A stretch of 53,349 nt of DNA from Caldifarciminota bacterium (lineage in GTDB: Bacteria > Hydrothermota > UBA3073), in assembly GCA_030606335.1 (NCBI GenBank), contig JAUWGP010000019.1:1-53349 (forward strand), read 5' to 3'. A model generated the notes under the pieces. It was not told the origin of the DNA and made no database searches. It worked only from the letters and a program-made list of their open reading frames with translations. How positions within the stretch are numbered: position 1 is the first letter of the stretch; every line of letters starts with the position of its first letter. Positions 1 through 11,101 of this stretch are shown here, piece by piece. The position numbers and the translations under genes are program-made.

Positions 1-1882
1 AAACAATCTCTCTTTTTTCCTGTTCTGAAAACTGCTTTATTGACACAGGCTTAAACTCAAGCCTTGAAATATCTATATTTTCTAATTTCTTGTATTCTCT
101 ATAAATTCTTGGAGTCAAAACTGGAATAGAAATATCTAATTCTCCCAGGTCTTTATGTCTATTTTCTTTATCTGGCTCAATAACAATAGGAGTATTAGTT
201 CCAGTACCCTCTCCCATCTTTCTGTATCCGAGTTCAACCCCCTCCTGTTTAATTGACTCAACAAAATCTATAAAAGCAGAAGTCCCTATTACTGTCAATT
301 CTTCTTTTTTAGAGCCAAACATTTTTCTAATACCTCTACCAAGAGTTTGTTCCGGTAAAATGTTACTCTTAGATGAATAAGGTCTCAACCCTACAATCGT
401 AGTTACATTTTTCACATCCCAGCCTTCACGAAGCATCAAAACTGATACTATTGCTTTATATGGACTATCGTCTTTGTCCACATTATCAGCTGCCTTTCTC
501 AATTCCTCTAATTCTGTCTTTACTCGTTTAATTTTAATATTTTCATTAATCTCTCCACTCTTATTTGTATGAATAACCAAAACAGCTTTATTAAATTCAG
601 GATATTTGAGTTTAAGATATTCTGCCACTTCATCACTTTCCGTTGTTTCCGTGGTCATAATAAAAAGTAAAGGAGTTTTATTTGCCTTTTTTAGTTCCTC
701 GTATTGCTTTTTCCACTCAATATATCCAAGATGAATGTAATCTTCGTATCGCTCAACAAACTTATCTGAGGGTTTTTCCTGCAATTTACCTCTTGATGCC
801 TCATCTGGAAGTACAGGACTCTTTACAATATTTTGCTTGATTGCCTCTACCAAAGGATAATCGCAAATGGTTTGAACAAAAATGGCTCCATTATCATGCT
901 TTGGAGTTGCAGTAAAGTCCACTTGTAAAGACAATCCTGTTTTATGCCTTAATTTCAATTTATTATTTATGTCTGCAATATTTCTAAACCAGGCAAGTTT
1001 CTCATCGTGAATATGGTGGGCTTCATCATTTAGAACAACTAAATCCCTTAACTTGGCACTTCTTAAAATCTCGCCTAAATCCAATCCTGCTGATTTATCA
1101 GCATAAGGCGAAGGCTTTTCTCCTACAAAATAAGCAAGAGTGTTAGTATCCTCAAAAGAAGGATTTCTATCTTCGTTTAAAAAGATTCTATGCACATTTG
1201 TCAAAAACATATTCCCTGCAGGAGAGATTGCCTTCAGTTCATCCTGTAAATGAACCGTCAACTGAAAATCAGAGCACCAATTTCTATCTTCAAAACCGTC
1301 TTCAGGGATTAACGAGGAGTCATTTCTGATTATCTCTGGTGTTTCAAAGTCTTTTTTAAGTCTGTTTAGAACAATGATATTAGGAGCAATAAGTAGGAAG
1401 TTTTTGGAAAGAGTAGAGTCTTCCTCATAAAGTTTATGGAAATAAGACCAGGCAATCACCAAACTTGCAACCTTAGTCTTGCCAGAGCCTGTTGCCATTT
1501 TTACAACATATCTTGTCCAGTTTTCATCAAACATTCCTGTGCTTACTCTACCGGAAGAGTCGAATTTTAGAAGCTCATATTTATCTCTTGCCTTTGCTAT
1601 TTCATAAAGATAGATAATTGATTCAATAGCTTCTCTTTGAGCAAAATAGTATTGTAATTTATGCTCGATATTAAACCAAAAATTAAGCAATGCCTTAGAA
1701 GTTTTGCTTGCGCCATCGTAATTTTTATCTCTCCAGTTTTTAACAGCATTTCTAATTTTGTGGACTAAAGGGGGTAATAACTTTTCATAAGCAGTCTGAA
1801 ATAAATCATCATGTCCGGGGACCCAGCGAATATCAGGTTCCAATACTTTAAAAGGGTTTGTTATAAATTTATTTTGTTTCAT
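1..1882 (-). CDS. Type III restriction enzyme Res-like DEAH helicase, 3' end outside window
   Basis: Open frame on the minus strand from ATG at 1882 to the left edge (about 627 codons, no stop), so the C-terminus is missing. Visible are a Walker A motif ATGSGKT (residues about 130-136), a DEAH box in LNDEAHHIHDE (about 285) and helicase-C-like segments (LREGWDVKNV, LGRGIRK). This order is that of superfamily 2 helicases in the type III restriction Res subunit family, where ATP hydrolysis drives translocation and a C-terminal nuclease domain cuts. The nuclease part would lie beyond the edge. No Mod methyltransferase is visible, so it may be a solitary defence nuclease. A good promoter lies at 1931-1959. 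Confidence is high for helicase and moderate for restriction role. Confidence 0.82.
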   Translation of the reverse strand, partial: MKQNKFITNPFKVLEPDIRWVPGHDDLFQTAYEKLLPPLVHKIRNAVKNWRDKNYDGASKTSKALLNFWFNIEHKLQYYFAQREAIESIIYLYEIAKARDKYELLKFDSSGRVSTGMFDENWTRYVVKMATGSGKTKVASLVIAWSYFHKLYEEDSTLSKNFLLIAPNIIVLNRLKKDFETPEIIRNDSSLIPEDGFEDRNWCSDFQLTVHLQDELKAISPAGNMFLTNVHRIFLNEDRNPSFEDTNTLAYFVGEKPSPYADKSAGLDLGEILRSAKLRDLVVLNDEAHHIHDEKLAWFRNIADINNKLKLRHKTGLSLQVDFTATPKHDNGAIFVQTICDYPLVEAIKQNIVKSPVLPDEASRGKLQEKPSDKFVERYEDYIHLGYIEWKKQYEELKKANKTPLLFIMTTETTESDEVAEYLKLKYPEFNKAVLVIHTNKSGEINENIKIKRVKTELEELRKAADNVDKDDSPYKAIVSVLMLREGWDVKNVTTIVGLRPYSSKSNILPEQTLGRGIRKMFGSKKEELTVIGTSAFIDFVESIKQEGVELGYRKMGEGTGTNTPIVIEPDKENRHKDLGELDISIPVLTPRIYREYKKLENIDISRLEFKPVSIKQFSEQEKREIV

Positions 1883-1930
1883 ATTTCTTGCATTTTTGTC
1901 CCGATATGTTGGGGACACAAGAACAGAAGA

Positions 1931-1959
1931 ATTATATCACATAAAATAAAAAAAGTCAA
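1931..1959 (-). promoter_or_regulatory. Sigma-70 promoter of the Res-like helicase
   Basis: Read on the minus strand: -35 TTGACT (1954-1959), 17-base spacer, -10 TATAAT (1931-1936). The expected transcription start is about 40 bases upstream of the ATG at 1882. Confidence 0.75.
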
Positions 1960-2008
1960 GGGAAATTACACAGAACGCAGAAGAACCCAATGACCCAACC
2001 TATCAACA

Positions 2009-3388
2009 TCAAGAGGATGTAAATACTACTGCCTTAATTTCAGTGTATTCTTCTACTGCAAATCCTGGGCCCTCTCTACCGAGTCCACTATACTTCATAC
2101 CGCCATAGGGCATGGGGTCAGCTCGATAAGTTGGAACATCTCCAATCACCACACCCCCAACCTCAAGCCCTTTAATAGCACTTAAGGCAACATCAAGGTT
2201 GTTTGTAAATATACCTGCCTGAAGACCATATTTTGTATGGTTAACTTTATTTATTGCATCCTCAATTCCAATGAATTTATTCACCACAACTACAGGACCA
2301 AACAGCTCCTCTCTCATTATTTTACATGATTCATCAGCATCTGTTATAACAGTGGGTTCGATAAATGTGTCATCAATCGGTCTACCACCATAAAGAACCC
2401 TTGCACCCCTATCCTTTGCCTCCTCTATCCATGATATTACCCTATCTCTTGCTCCTTTGGAAATCATTGGCCCAATGTCAGTGTTCTCTTCCATCTGGTT
2501 GCCCATTTTTAGATCCTTCACCTTTGGTATCAGGGCTGAGACGAAGTCATCCATTATGCCTTCTTCTACAAAAACTCTTTGAACAGATATGCATACTTGT
2601 CCTGCCAATGCGTAACCTCCTCTTACAATCCTCTTTGCAACATGTTCTATATTGACGTCATCCATTATTATACATGCAGAGTTTGAACCGCACTCTAAAA
2701 GAATTCTCTTTATTCCTGCACCCTTTGTTATTTTTTCTGCTGCATTGAGGCTCCCGGTGAAGGATATGACCCTTATGTCTTTATGTGATACAATATGGTT
2801 GCCAATATCTTCACCAGAGCCAATTACAACCGAGAGCACATCTCCTGGAAGACCTGCTTTATAAAGAGTATCTTTAAGTAATAATGCGGTTAGAGGGGTT
2901 TTTGTAGATGGCTTTAAGAGCACTGCATTTGAGGCAGCAAGTGCCGGGCCAACCTTATGTGCGACAAGGTTCAATGGAAAATTAAAGGGCGTAATAGCAC
3001 CCACTATTCCAACAGGCACCCTTATGTAAAAACCTGATTTTTTCTCGCCTTCAGGAACACTATCGTAAGGAATGGTCTCTCCCTTTATTCTTTTTGACTC
3101 CTCTGCTGACAGGAGGAAAGTCTGTACTGCTCTGTCTACTTCAGCTCTTGCCTCTTTTATAGTCTTTCCAGATTCAAGGGCGATGGTGTGTGAAAATTTC
3201 TTCTTATGCTCTCTGAGGAGGTCTGAGGTCTCCTTGAGTATAACGAATCTTTTATAAGAGGATAGTCCTTGGTATTTCTTCTGTCCTTTTTTGAGTATTT
3301 GTATTTCTCTATCAACATCGTCTTTAGTACTTGCTTTAACCTCGCTAATAACGGAACCATTATATGGATTTGTAACAGGAATGTTCAT
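2009..3388 (-). CDS. NAD(P)-dependent aldehyde dehydrogenase
   Basis: 459-residue aldehyde dehydrogenase superfamily protein that oxidises an aldehyde to an acid or thioester with NAD(P). Seen in the sequence: oxyanion Asn in PFNFPLN (about N136), the cofactor-loop region FTGS (about 210), general base Glu in LLECGSNSA (E232) and the catalytic Cys in GQVCISVQR (C266), followed by EELFGPVV and YGGMKYSGLGREG near the C-terminus. The GSNS version of the Glu motif is typical of the lactaldehyde/non-phosphorylating glyceraldehyde-3-phosphate dehydrogenase-like branch, but the substrate cannot be read from sequence. Start ATG at 3388 follows AGGGTAA. It is a stand-alone gene between the helicase and ligA. 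Confidence 0.85.
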   Translation of the reverse strand: MNIPVTNPYNGSVISEVKASTKDDVDREIQILKKGQKKYQGLSSYKRFVILKETSDLLREHKKKFSHTIALESGKTIKEARAEVDRAVQTFLLSAEESKRIKGETIPYDSVPEGEKKSGFYIRVPVGIVGAITPFNFPLNLVAHKVGPALAASNAVLLKPSTKTPLTALLLKDTLYKAGLPGDVLSVVIGSGEDIGNHIVSHKDIRVISFTGSLNAAEKITKGAGIKRILLECGSNSACIIMDDVNIEHVAKRIVRGGYALAGQVCISVQRVFVEEGIMDDFVSALIPKVKDLKMGNQMEENTDIGPMISKGARDRVISWIEEAKDRGARVLYGGRPIDDTFIEPTVITDADESCKIMREELFGPVVVVNKFIGIEDAINKVNHTKYGLQAGIFTNNLDVALSAIKGLEVGGVVIGDVPTYRADPMPYGGMKYSGLGREGPGFAVEEYTEIKAVVFTSS

Positions 3389-3409
3389 GTTTACCCTTTT
3401 AATTACGGA

Positions 3410-3590
3410 CTTGTAACCGCAGAGGCCACAGAGAACCCAGAGAAGATTCTATTCACTGTCCTCCAAGCCCTCTATACTCATTACTCATTAAATATGAATC
3501 ATAACCAAAGGATTCTTCATATACTAAATCTTTAAAATCAGAGTCCAATCTCTTTTATGTCTCTATAGTAGAAGATATGTTTTAGGAAAA
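3410..3590. repeat. Intergenic 'CTCTGTGGTT'-type repeat between ALDH gene and ligA
   Basis: The short gap carries a copy (about 3417-3448, GAGGCCACAGAGAACC) of a dispersed element also found at about 29240-29275, 29870-29905, 40745-40870 and inside the ligA 3' end. No gene is visible here. Confidence 0.5.
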
Positions 3591-5654
<2,064 letters not shown>

Positions 5655-5695
5655 TTAAAATCTTTACAGGTGAAGATTAAGATTAGATAATATAT

Positions 5696-5724
5696 AGTAT
5701 ATCATAAAAAAGGTGCTTTGTCAA
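5696..5724 (-). promoter_or_regulatory. ligA promoter
   Basis: Minus strand: -35 TTGACA (5719-5724), 17-base spacer, -10 TATACT (5696-5701). It is back to back with the plus-strand promoter at 5737-5765; the two -35 boxes are only 12 bases apart. Confidence 0.8.
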
Positions 5725-5736
5725 GAAATTTTGCAC

Positions 5737-5765
5737 TTGACATAATTGGTAAACTGTGATATAAT
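5737..5765 (+). promoter_or_regulatory. Consensus sigma-70 promoter of the isoaspartate methyltransferase gene
   Basis: TTGACA (5737-5742), 17 bases, TATAAT (5760-5765): an exact consensus promoter. It is divergent to the ligA promoter. Confidence 0.85.
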
Positions 5766-5841
5766 AATATGATATCCGATTATGTAAATAACAAGTTATC
5801 AGGATATAACCTGACTACCTTCCAACATGTGAGGAGATATT

Positions 5842-6525
5842 ATGTATATATTAGTAATTCTACTTATAATGTTTGGACGAACAGATGATTATGCCCTATC
5901 AAGGGAGACGATGGTTCAGGAGCAAATAATTAGGAGAGGAATTACAGATGAACTTGTGATTCAAGCAATGAGACAGGTCCCGAGAGAGGAGTTTGTACCA
6001 GATAAATATAAGCCTTATGCCTATATAGATTCACCACTCCCGATTGAATATGACCAGACAATTTCACAGCCATTTATTGTTGCCTTAATGAACTACCTCA
6101 TAGACGTTCAAGAGGGAGAAAGGGTGCTGGAGATTGGGACCGGAAGTGGATACAGTGCGGCAGTGCTTTCGGAGATGGGAGCAGATGTATATACGATTGA
6201 GCTGTTGGAACCACTCGCTACGAGTGCGGTGGAGAGACTCAAAAAGCTCGGATACGATAATATAAAGGTCAAGTGTGGAGATGGTTTCTTCGGATGGGAT
6301 GAGTATGCCCCATTCGATGGAATAGTTGTAACCTGTGCGCCAGGCTATATCCCACAACCACTTATTGACCAGTTAGATGTGGGTGGGAGGATGGTAATAC
6401 CAGTAGGGGATTTATTCCAGGAACTCATCCTTTTGACAAAGACAGCCGAAGGGGTTATAGAGGATTCTATACTGCCTGTTAGATTTGTGCCTATGAAGGG
6501 AGAGGTGGAGAAGAGGGGAGAGTGA
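5842..6525 (+). CDS. pcm: Protein-L-isoaspartate O-methyltransferase
   Basis: 227-residue SAM-dependent methyltransferase that repairs isoaspartyl residues in aged proteins. The family signature is clear: MVQEQIIRRGI near the N-terminus, FVPDKYKPYAY, TISQPFIVA (about 73-81), SAM-binding VLEIGTGSGYSAAVL (95-109), VTCAPGYIPQPLIDQL and GGRMVIPVG. Length fits the family. The start at 5842 has a good ribosome site (GAGGAG, 6 bases away). It adds an unusual hydrophobic leader (MYILVILLIMFG) that most cytosolic homologues lack and that could act as a short membrane or export signal. The gene has its own consensus promoter and appears monocistronic. Confidence 0.93.
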   Translation: MYILVILLIMFGRTDDYALSRETMVQEQIIRRGITDELVIQAMRQVPREEFVPDKYKPYAYIDSPLPIEYDQTISQPFIVALMNYLIDVQEGERVLEIGTGSGYSAAVLSEMGADVYTIELLEPLATSAVERLKKLGYDNIKVKCGDGFFGWDEYAPFDGIVVTCAPGYIPQPLIDQLDVGGRMVIPVGDLFQELILLTKTAEGVIEDSILPVRFVPMKGEVEKRGE

Positions 6526-6526
6526 A

Positions 6527-6660
6527 ATGTTAAATGGTAAATGTTAAATGGTAAATGTTAAATGTTGTATGTTGAATGAGATAAGAGTTGATTAGTTGAA
6601 AAGTTAATTGGTTGATTAGGTTAAATGATATTGGGAAGGAATCGTAAATCGACAATCGAA
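6527..6660. repeat. Low-complexity word-like repeat array
   Basis: Starts immediately after pcm with several near-copies of AAATGTTAAATGGT, grading into TTGATTAGTTGAAAAG-type words. Similar arrays, each built from different permuted short words, occur at about 11404, 27440, 36755, 47770 and 53185. No gene is seen between here and ddl, apart from a G/C-rich ACGGGCG motif. Confidence 0.6.
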
Positions 6661-6817
6661 AATAGGAAAGAGTAGGGCAAGGCTTCAGCCTTGCAAGAAG
6701 AGAGAAGATAGGAGTCCGTCGTTTGACGGGCGATAAAAGGATAGAGTAATATCTTATTATCAAACACTGTAGGATAAATCTTATACAATCAATTAAAATT
6801 TATAAAATGGAGTGTTT

Positions 6818-7759
6818 ATGAGCAGAGATATGACCATAGCTGTGGTGTGTGGTGGTAGTTCAAGAGAGGACAAGGTATCCAGGGTTTCAGGGAATGGGGT
6901 TGCAGAAGCGCTCAAAGAGACGTACAGAAATGTTATTGTGATGGAACTGGATAACTTATTACCCCGAAAATTGATAGAGGTAAAAATAGATGTTGTCTTT
7001 CCGGTTCTCCATGGTCCTCTGGGTGAGGATGGAACATTCCAGGGATTTCTCGAGATATTGGGTATTCCATATGTTGGCAGTGGGGTACTTGCCAGTGCTG
7101 CTGCAATGAATAAGGTAGTGGCAAAGTCTATATTCAGAGAGTTCGATCTTCCCACTCCTCTTGATGTGGTGGTTGAAGAGTCGCAAATTATATCTGTTGA
7201 TGAAATTGTTAAAAAAGTCGGGAATGATGTTGTAATCAAACCTGCAGAGGAAGGTTCAGCATTTGGGGTTACGTTTTGTAGAGGTGAAAAAGAGATATAC
7301 AATGGAGTAAGGAAGGTATTCGAATACGGAGATATTATTTTAATAGAGCAAAGGGTTGAGGGAAAGGAAATTACAGTAGCTGTTCTTGAACGAAATGGTG
7401 TCGAGGCATTGCCGGTTATCGAAATCAGAACACCAGAGGGGAGCTGGTATGATTATGAGCATCGTTACACACCTGGGCTCTCTGAGCACATAATTCCAGC
7501 ACCACTTCCGGAAGATATTTACAAGGAGGTGCAGAGACTTGCAATAAAGGCACATAGAGTTCTTAACTGTCGCGACCTCTCGAGAGCTGATTTTGTTGTT
7601 ACTAACGACGGTAAACCTTTTATTCTTGAAGTAAATACCATTCCCGGTATGACACCCACAAGTCTATATCCTGATGCAGCTCGTGCTGCTGGTATTTCAT
7701 TTGGGGAACTCGTTGCCCACTTTGTAGAAAGAGCAATGGAAAGGTCAGAAGTTGAGTAG
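6818..7759 (+). CDS. ddl: D-alanine--D-alanine ligase
   Basis: ATP-grasp enzyme that joins two D-alanines for peptidoglycan precursors. Seen: N-terminal IAVVCGGSSREDKVS, FPVLHGPLGEDGTFQGFLEILGIPYVGSGV shown in part by HGPLGEDG and YVGSG, ATP-grasp core VIKPAEEGSAFGV, and the C-terminal metal/substrate segment (ADFVV, FILEVNTIPGMTP). The start at ATG 6818 follows GGAG at 5 bases; GTG 6812 in the same frame overlaps that site and is less likely. It has 313 residues, a normal family length. No other cell-wall gene sits beside it, so its context is not informative. Confidence is high. Confidence 0.95.
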   Translation: MSRDMTIAVVCGGSSREDKVSRVSGNGVAEALKETYRNVIVMELDNLLPRKLIEVKIDVVFPVLHGPLGEDGTFQGFLEILGIPYVGSGVLASAAAMNKVVAKSIFREFDLPTPLDVVVEESQIISVDEIVKKVGNDVVIKPAEEGSAFGVTFCRGEKEIYNGVRKVFEYGDIILIEQRVEGKEITVAVLERNGVEALPVIEIRTPEGSWYDYEHRYTPGLSEHIIPAPLPEDIYKEVQRLAIKAHRVLNCRDLSRADFVVTNDGKPFILEVNTIPGMTPTSLYPDAARAAGISFGELVAHFVERAMERSEVE

Positions 7760-7977
7760 AGGAAGGAGACCCGCCTTTGCGGGGCGAAAAGGCATCAATC
7801 TGTTGTCGATAGTCGGTGTTGGAGAAACTTCTTTACCAGCCTACAGAGGGAAAGCAAAAGATATTTTATCCTTGCGTTTTTTATTTTTTAAAGTCTAAAT
7901 ATAAGAAGGCTTAAAATGTCTGAAAATTTTATATTTAAAACTAAAGACCTGACCCCATTTTTCCCCATTTCCACTTT
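7760..7977. other. Intergenic region with repeat remnants
   Basis: Holds a CCCGCCTTTGCGGGGC palindrome just after ddl and, at about 7947-7970, GACCTGACCCCATTTTT. The latter resembles the outer ends of the RAYT relic at 24526-24702. No coding signal. Confidence 0.4.
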
Positions 7978-8955
7978 TTAAATCCTATTATTTTCTTTAA
8001 ACCACTGAATTGCATCTTCAAATGATTTCCTTATGGGACGATGTGAATAGCCTAATGCACTCTTAGCCTTTTTACTGCTTATAAAAGAATTGCTGAGGAG
8101 AGTGCGGATACTGTATTTGTTAAAGCGTGGCTCTTTATTTATTATCCCATAAAACATAGTATTAAATATGGCTGCTGTCATTGCCAGGGGAATAGGAACC
8201 TTAAGTCTGGGAGCTTCTACTCCGCTTATATCCTCCAGAATCACCATTAGTTCTTTAAATGCAATGCGTTCACCTGAGAGAATATAAGTTTCACCAATAT
8301 GTCCTTTTTCACAGGCAAGAATATGTCCCATTGCCACATCACGAACATCAACAAAATCGAATGCACCATCTATATAGGCTATCAGCTTCCTTTTAACAAA
8401 ATCTATTAAAAATTGACCCATTCTGGATGGCTTGAAATCATAAGGTCCAACCACTGCTGTAGGGCACACTATAACCGCGTCGAGTCCTTGTTTTACACCT
8501 TTTAAAACCTCCAGGCTTGCTCTTGCCTTGGTTCTCCCATAATCCCCTATAGTTCGGTATGGTTCAAAGGGAAACGTCTCATCAATAACCATACCCGGAG
8601 GTGGTTCCAATATTGCATGGATAGAGCTTGTATAAATCAATCTTTGAATACCCAGTTTTAGGCAGGCATTTACTACATTTTTTGTACCTATTACATTAGT
8701 TTGATATAGTAAATCACTTGTTCCTTGTAAAATTGATATTAATCCAGCAATATGGAATACAATATCACATCCCTTAAATGCCTTTATCAGAGAGTCAAAA
8801 TCAAGAACATCACCTACAACCTTCTCTACTTCTAAACCATCGAGAGCATGTCTGTTATTACTGTGTATTAAAACTCGAACATTCTCACCTCTCGACAATA
8901 GTTTGCGAACGAGAGTATTACCTATATGCCCATTAGCACCGGTGACGGCAAGCAT
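7978..8955 (-). CDS. NAD-dependent epimerase/dehydratase family protein (extended SDR)
   Basis: 325-residue extended short-chain dehydrogenase/reductase. The Rossmann glycine motif TGANGHIG sits at residues 5-12, an acidic segment GDVLD near 48, and the catalytic YxxxK as Y139-GRT-K143, with the upstream Ser in YTSSIHA (about 108-114). The overall pattern matches dihydroflavonol-4-reductase/sterol-dehydrogenase-like SDRs that oxidise or reduce a hydroxyl group using NAD(P). The true substrate cannot be inferred. No ribosome site is obvious before the ATG at 8955. It stands 73 bases from the nitronate monooxygenase-family gene in the same direction, so the two may be cotranscribed. Confidence 0.82.
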   Translation of the reverse strand: MLAVTGANGHIGNTLVRKLLSRGENVRVLIHSNNRHALDGLEVEKVVGDVLDFDSLIKAFKGCDIVFHIAGLISILQGTSDLLYQTNVIGTKNVVNACLKLGIQRLIYTSSIHAILEPPPGMVIDETFPFEPYRTIGDYGRTKARASLEVLKGVKQGLDAVIVCPTAVVGPYDFKPSRMGQFLIDFVKRKLIAYIDGAFDFVDVRDVAMGHILACEKGHIGETYILSGERIAFKELMVILEDISGVEAPRLKVPIPLAMTAAIFNTMFYGIINKEPRFNKYSIRTLLSNSFISSKKAKSALGYSHRPIRKSFEDAIQWFKENNRI

Positions 8956-9028
8956 TTGATATTATTGGGATTAAATATAATCTTTTTTGATTGGTTGGTG
9001 GTATTTTATCTGTCCATCTATAATACCA

Positions 9029-10141
9029 TCAGATAAGAGGAGATTCTATTGAAGTCCTTGAATATTCCTCCAATAAAGTCTCGATAAGCTCTTTAACGGA
9101 GATGATTTTATCTGCACGATAGGCGTTGGTTCCCGCAAAGGCAAATCCCTTTTCAAAGTTACCTTTCTTGGCGTTGGTCAGCGCGAGTGCGATACAGTAA
9201 GGTGCAGTTAGAAAATCACAGGTCCTTATACACCTCCAGGGACACTTAAAGGGCATCTTAATTCCCGCTTCTACATCCTCAAGAAATCTGTTTCTTATCG
9301 CCCTCCCGGGTAATCCAACGGGACTGTCAATTATGATAATGTCGTCTTCTTTACATTTTAAATATGCCTTCTTGAATTCCATCGAGGCATCGCACTCATG
9401 GGTCGCAACAAACCTGGTTGCCATCTGCACACCCCGAGCCCCAAGCTGGATGAATTTATAAATATCCGCACCTGTATATATGCCTCCCGCCGCAATTACC
9501 GGAATATCTTTATTAAAATGCCGCTCATAGGGCTTTATAACGGTGATAACCTCTGGCAGTATCTTCTCCAGTGCACAGTCGGGACTATCGAGCTGCTCCC
9601 TTTTAAATCCAAGGTGTCCACCGGCTAATGGGCCCTCAACAACAACGGCATCGGGCACACGATCATACTTTTTAGCCCAGTATTGGAATATAATTTTTGC
9701 CGCCCTCGCGGAAGAAACTATGGGGACAACCTTTGTAGTGTTTTTTTTCAACCCACCCGGTAGTAATGTCTCGGGAATACTCAACGGAAGTCCAGCGCCA
9801 AGAAATACTAAATCTGCGCCTTCCTCCACAGAAATCCGCAAGAGGTCATCATAATTCGAAAGTGCCACCATTATGTTTACACCGATAATACCGTCTGTCA
9901 TCTCCCTTGCCTTTCTTATTTCTTTCCGTAGGGCTCTCCTGTCTGCCTCTCTAAAATTCGTAGAGAAATCGGATTCAAGCATGCCAATCCCGGCAGTGGC
10001 AATAACTCCAACACCACCCTCATTTGCAACCGCCGACGCCAAACCCGATAGAGAAACGCCAACACCCATTCCACCTTGAATGATCGCTATGCCAGCTTCT
10101 AAATAACCTATTCGTAGTTTTGGTATTTTCTTTATACTCAT
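9029..10141 (-). CDS. Nitronate monooxygenase / FabK-like flavin oxidoreductase with Cys cluster
   Basis: 370-residue FMN TIM-barrel protein of the 2-nitropropane dioxygenase/nitronate monooxygenase superfamily, which also contains enoyl-ACP reductase FabK. Seen: IQGGMGVGVS at the N-terminus, VVVEGPLAGGHLGF in the barrel, the phosphate-binding PVIAAGGIYTG and GARGVQMATRFVAT. Near the C-terminus is CPWRCIRTC followed by PYC, four cysteines spaced CX3CX3CX6C, which could bind iron-sulphur or zinc. The best guess is an NAD(P)H- or nitronate-linked oxidoreductase; substrate unknown. ATG 10141 is preceded by a weak GTGAG. It lies upstream of the SDR gene in the same direction. Confidence 0.8.
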   Translation of the reverse strand: MSIKKIPKLRIGYLEAGIAIIQGGMGVGVSLSGLASAVANEGGVGVIATAGIGMLESDFSTNFREADRRALRKEIRKAREMTDGIIGVNIMVALSNYDDLLRISVEEGADLVFLGAGLPLSIPETLLPGGLKKNTTKVVPIVSSARAAKIIFQYWAKKYDRVPDAVVVEGPLAGGHLGFKREQLDSPDCALEKILPEVITVIKPYERHFNKDIPVIAAGGIYTGADIYKFIQLGARGVQMATRFVATHECDASMEFKKAYLKCKEDDIIIIDSPVGLPGRAIRNRFLEDVEAGIKMPFKCPWRCIRTCDFLTAPYCIALALTNAKKGNFEKGFAFAGTNAYRADKIISVKELIETLLEEYSRTSIESPLI

Positions 10142-10197
10142 AACTTAACTCACTTCGGTCTGGTATTATACTCCTTCCATCAGATATATTGTTACGC

Positions 10198-10818
10198 CTA
10201 AACTCGTCTTATCACCCTCTCTTTTTCATCTATCGCAAAGTCGAAGAATACGGTGGGGACATATTCTTTCAATATCCGAAGTATCTGAAGTGCCATTTCT
10301 CTTATCTCCCACTGTGCACCGGGACTACCCCTTAGCTCTATTATATGACGCCACTCCCTCAAGTTTGCTGTTACCACTATCTCACTACAGACCGCATTTG
10401 GTAGTGCGAATCTCGCGTCCTCGTTCTCGATGCCGAGTTCACGCAATTTACAATAAGTCTCTCTCGCCTTGTCCAAGAAACATCTGAAAAGGTGGTGTGC
10501 CTTTTTATCGTTCTTTATGGACTCAGACTCAATATAATTGAAGTTTGATTCACTCACATATCTCTGGGACTGCTGTGTGTATGAACATAATCTGTGTCTA
10601 ACCAATTGATGAGTAAGCGCCCTTGAGACTCCACTTATCCTGAAGGTTGCATATGCATGCTCAAGAACAGATTCGTGTCCTAACTTTATTATCATTTTGA
10701 CAAACTTCTTCTCAGTATCTTTTTCCTGTTTTTCGAAGGAAAGGTGTGATGTCCTTCCTGCCTTTTCTATCAATTTCTCTGCATCTGGTGTTATAGATAA
10801 AAGCTCAACTTTCATCAT
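10198..10818 (-). CDS. thyX: Flavin-dependent thymidylate synthase ThyX
   Basis: FAD-dependent thymidylate synthase, making dTMP from dUMP with methylenetetrahydrofolate and NADPH. The diagnostic motif RHR..S.....QRY is complete (RHRLCSYTQQSQRY, about residues 73-86). Also visible are HESVLEHA and the C-terminal WEIREMA. I place the start at ATG 10818 (MMKVELLSIT), since the in-frame GTG 10857 adds a non-homologous leader inside GC-rich repeat DNA. The product is about 206 residues, typical of the family. The promoter at 11060-11088 implies a leader of about 235 bases containing a tiny ORF (10943-11026). No thyA is visible. Confidence 0.94.
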   Translation of the reverse strand: MMKVELLSITPDAEKLIEKAGRTSHLSFEKQEKDTEKKFVKMIIKLGHESVLEHAYATFRISGVSRALTHQLVRHRLCSYTQQSQRYVSESNFNYIESESIKNDKKAHHLFRCFLDKARETYCKLRELGIENEDARFALPNAVCSEIVVTANLREWRHIIELRGSPGAQWEIREMALQILRILKEYVPTVFFDFAIDEKERVIRRV

Positions 10819-10942
10819 TGTCCCAAAGATAAGTTTTATGTAATATATCAACCACACCCCGCCTTTGGCGGGGCAGGGAGTACACAGAGATTATTTATTC
10901 AGATGAAAGCGGGACAGATTTTTTTCTTCTCTGTGCTCTCTC

Positions 10943-11026
10943 TTAAGCACCATGTTTCTCATGAACCTTGTGGAAAAGTTCTCGAATTTTTTCATTCTCT
11001 ATTTTGGAGTCCTCAGAGTAACGCAT
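10943..11026 (-). CDS. Possible 27-residue leader ORF upstream of thyX
   Basis: ATG at 11026 to stop at 10943 encodes a hydrophilic helical peptide (MRYSEDSKIENEKIRELF...). It lies between the thyX promoter and thyX. The Shine-Dalgarno sequence is weak. It may be a small leader gene, a remnant, or chance; I do not recognise it. Confidence 0.2.
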   Translation of the reverse strand: MRYSEDSKIENEKIRELFHKVHEKHGA

Positions 11027-11059
11027 AGAAACCAAAGATTTCTTATATCTTTTTCAAAG

Positions 11060-11088
11060 ATTATAACGCATTTTTTGAAGAATGTCAA
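11060..11088 (-). promoter_or_regulatory. Promoter upstream of thyX
   Basis: Minus strand: TTGACA (11083-11088), 17 bases, TATAAT (11060-11065). The nearest gene downstream is thyX, after about 235 bases. Confidence 0.75.
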
Positions 11089-11101
11089 GAAAAATATAAA
11101 A

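Noticed and set aside
1811-1993. 60-residue plus-strand ORF near the helicase start
   Set aside because: It lies antisense over the start and promoter of the minus-strand helicase, has no ribosome site and reads like random AT-rich DNA.
6530-6763. Minus-strand ORF across the word-like repeat array after pcm
   Set aside because: Its sequence is made of translated repeat words (NQLTFQLINSYLIQHTTFNIYH); no start signal or domain.
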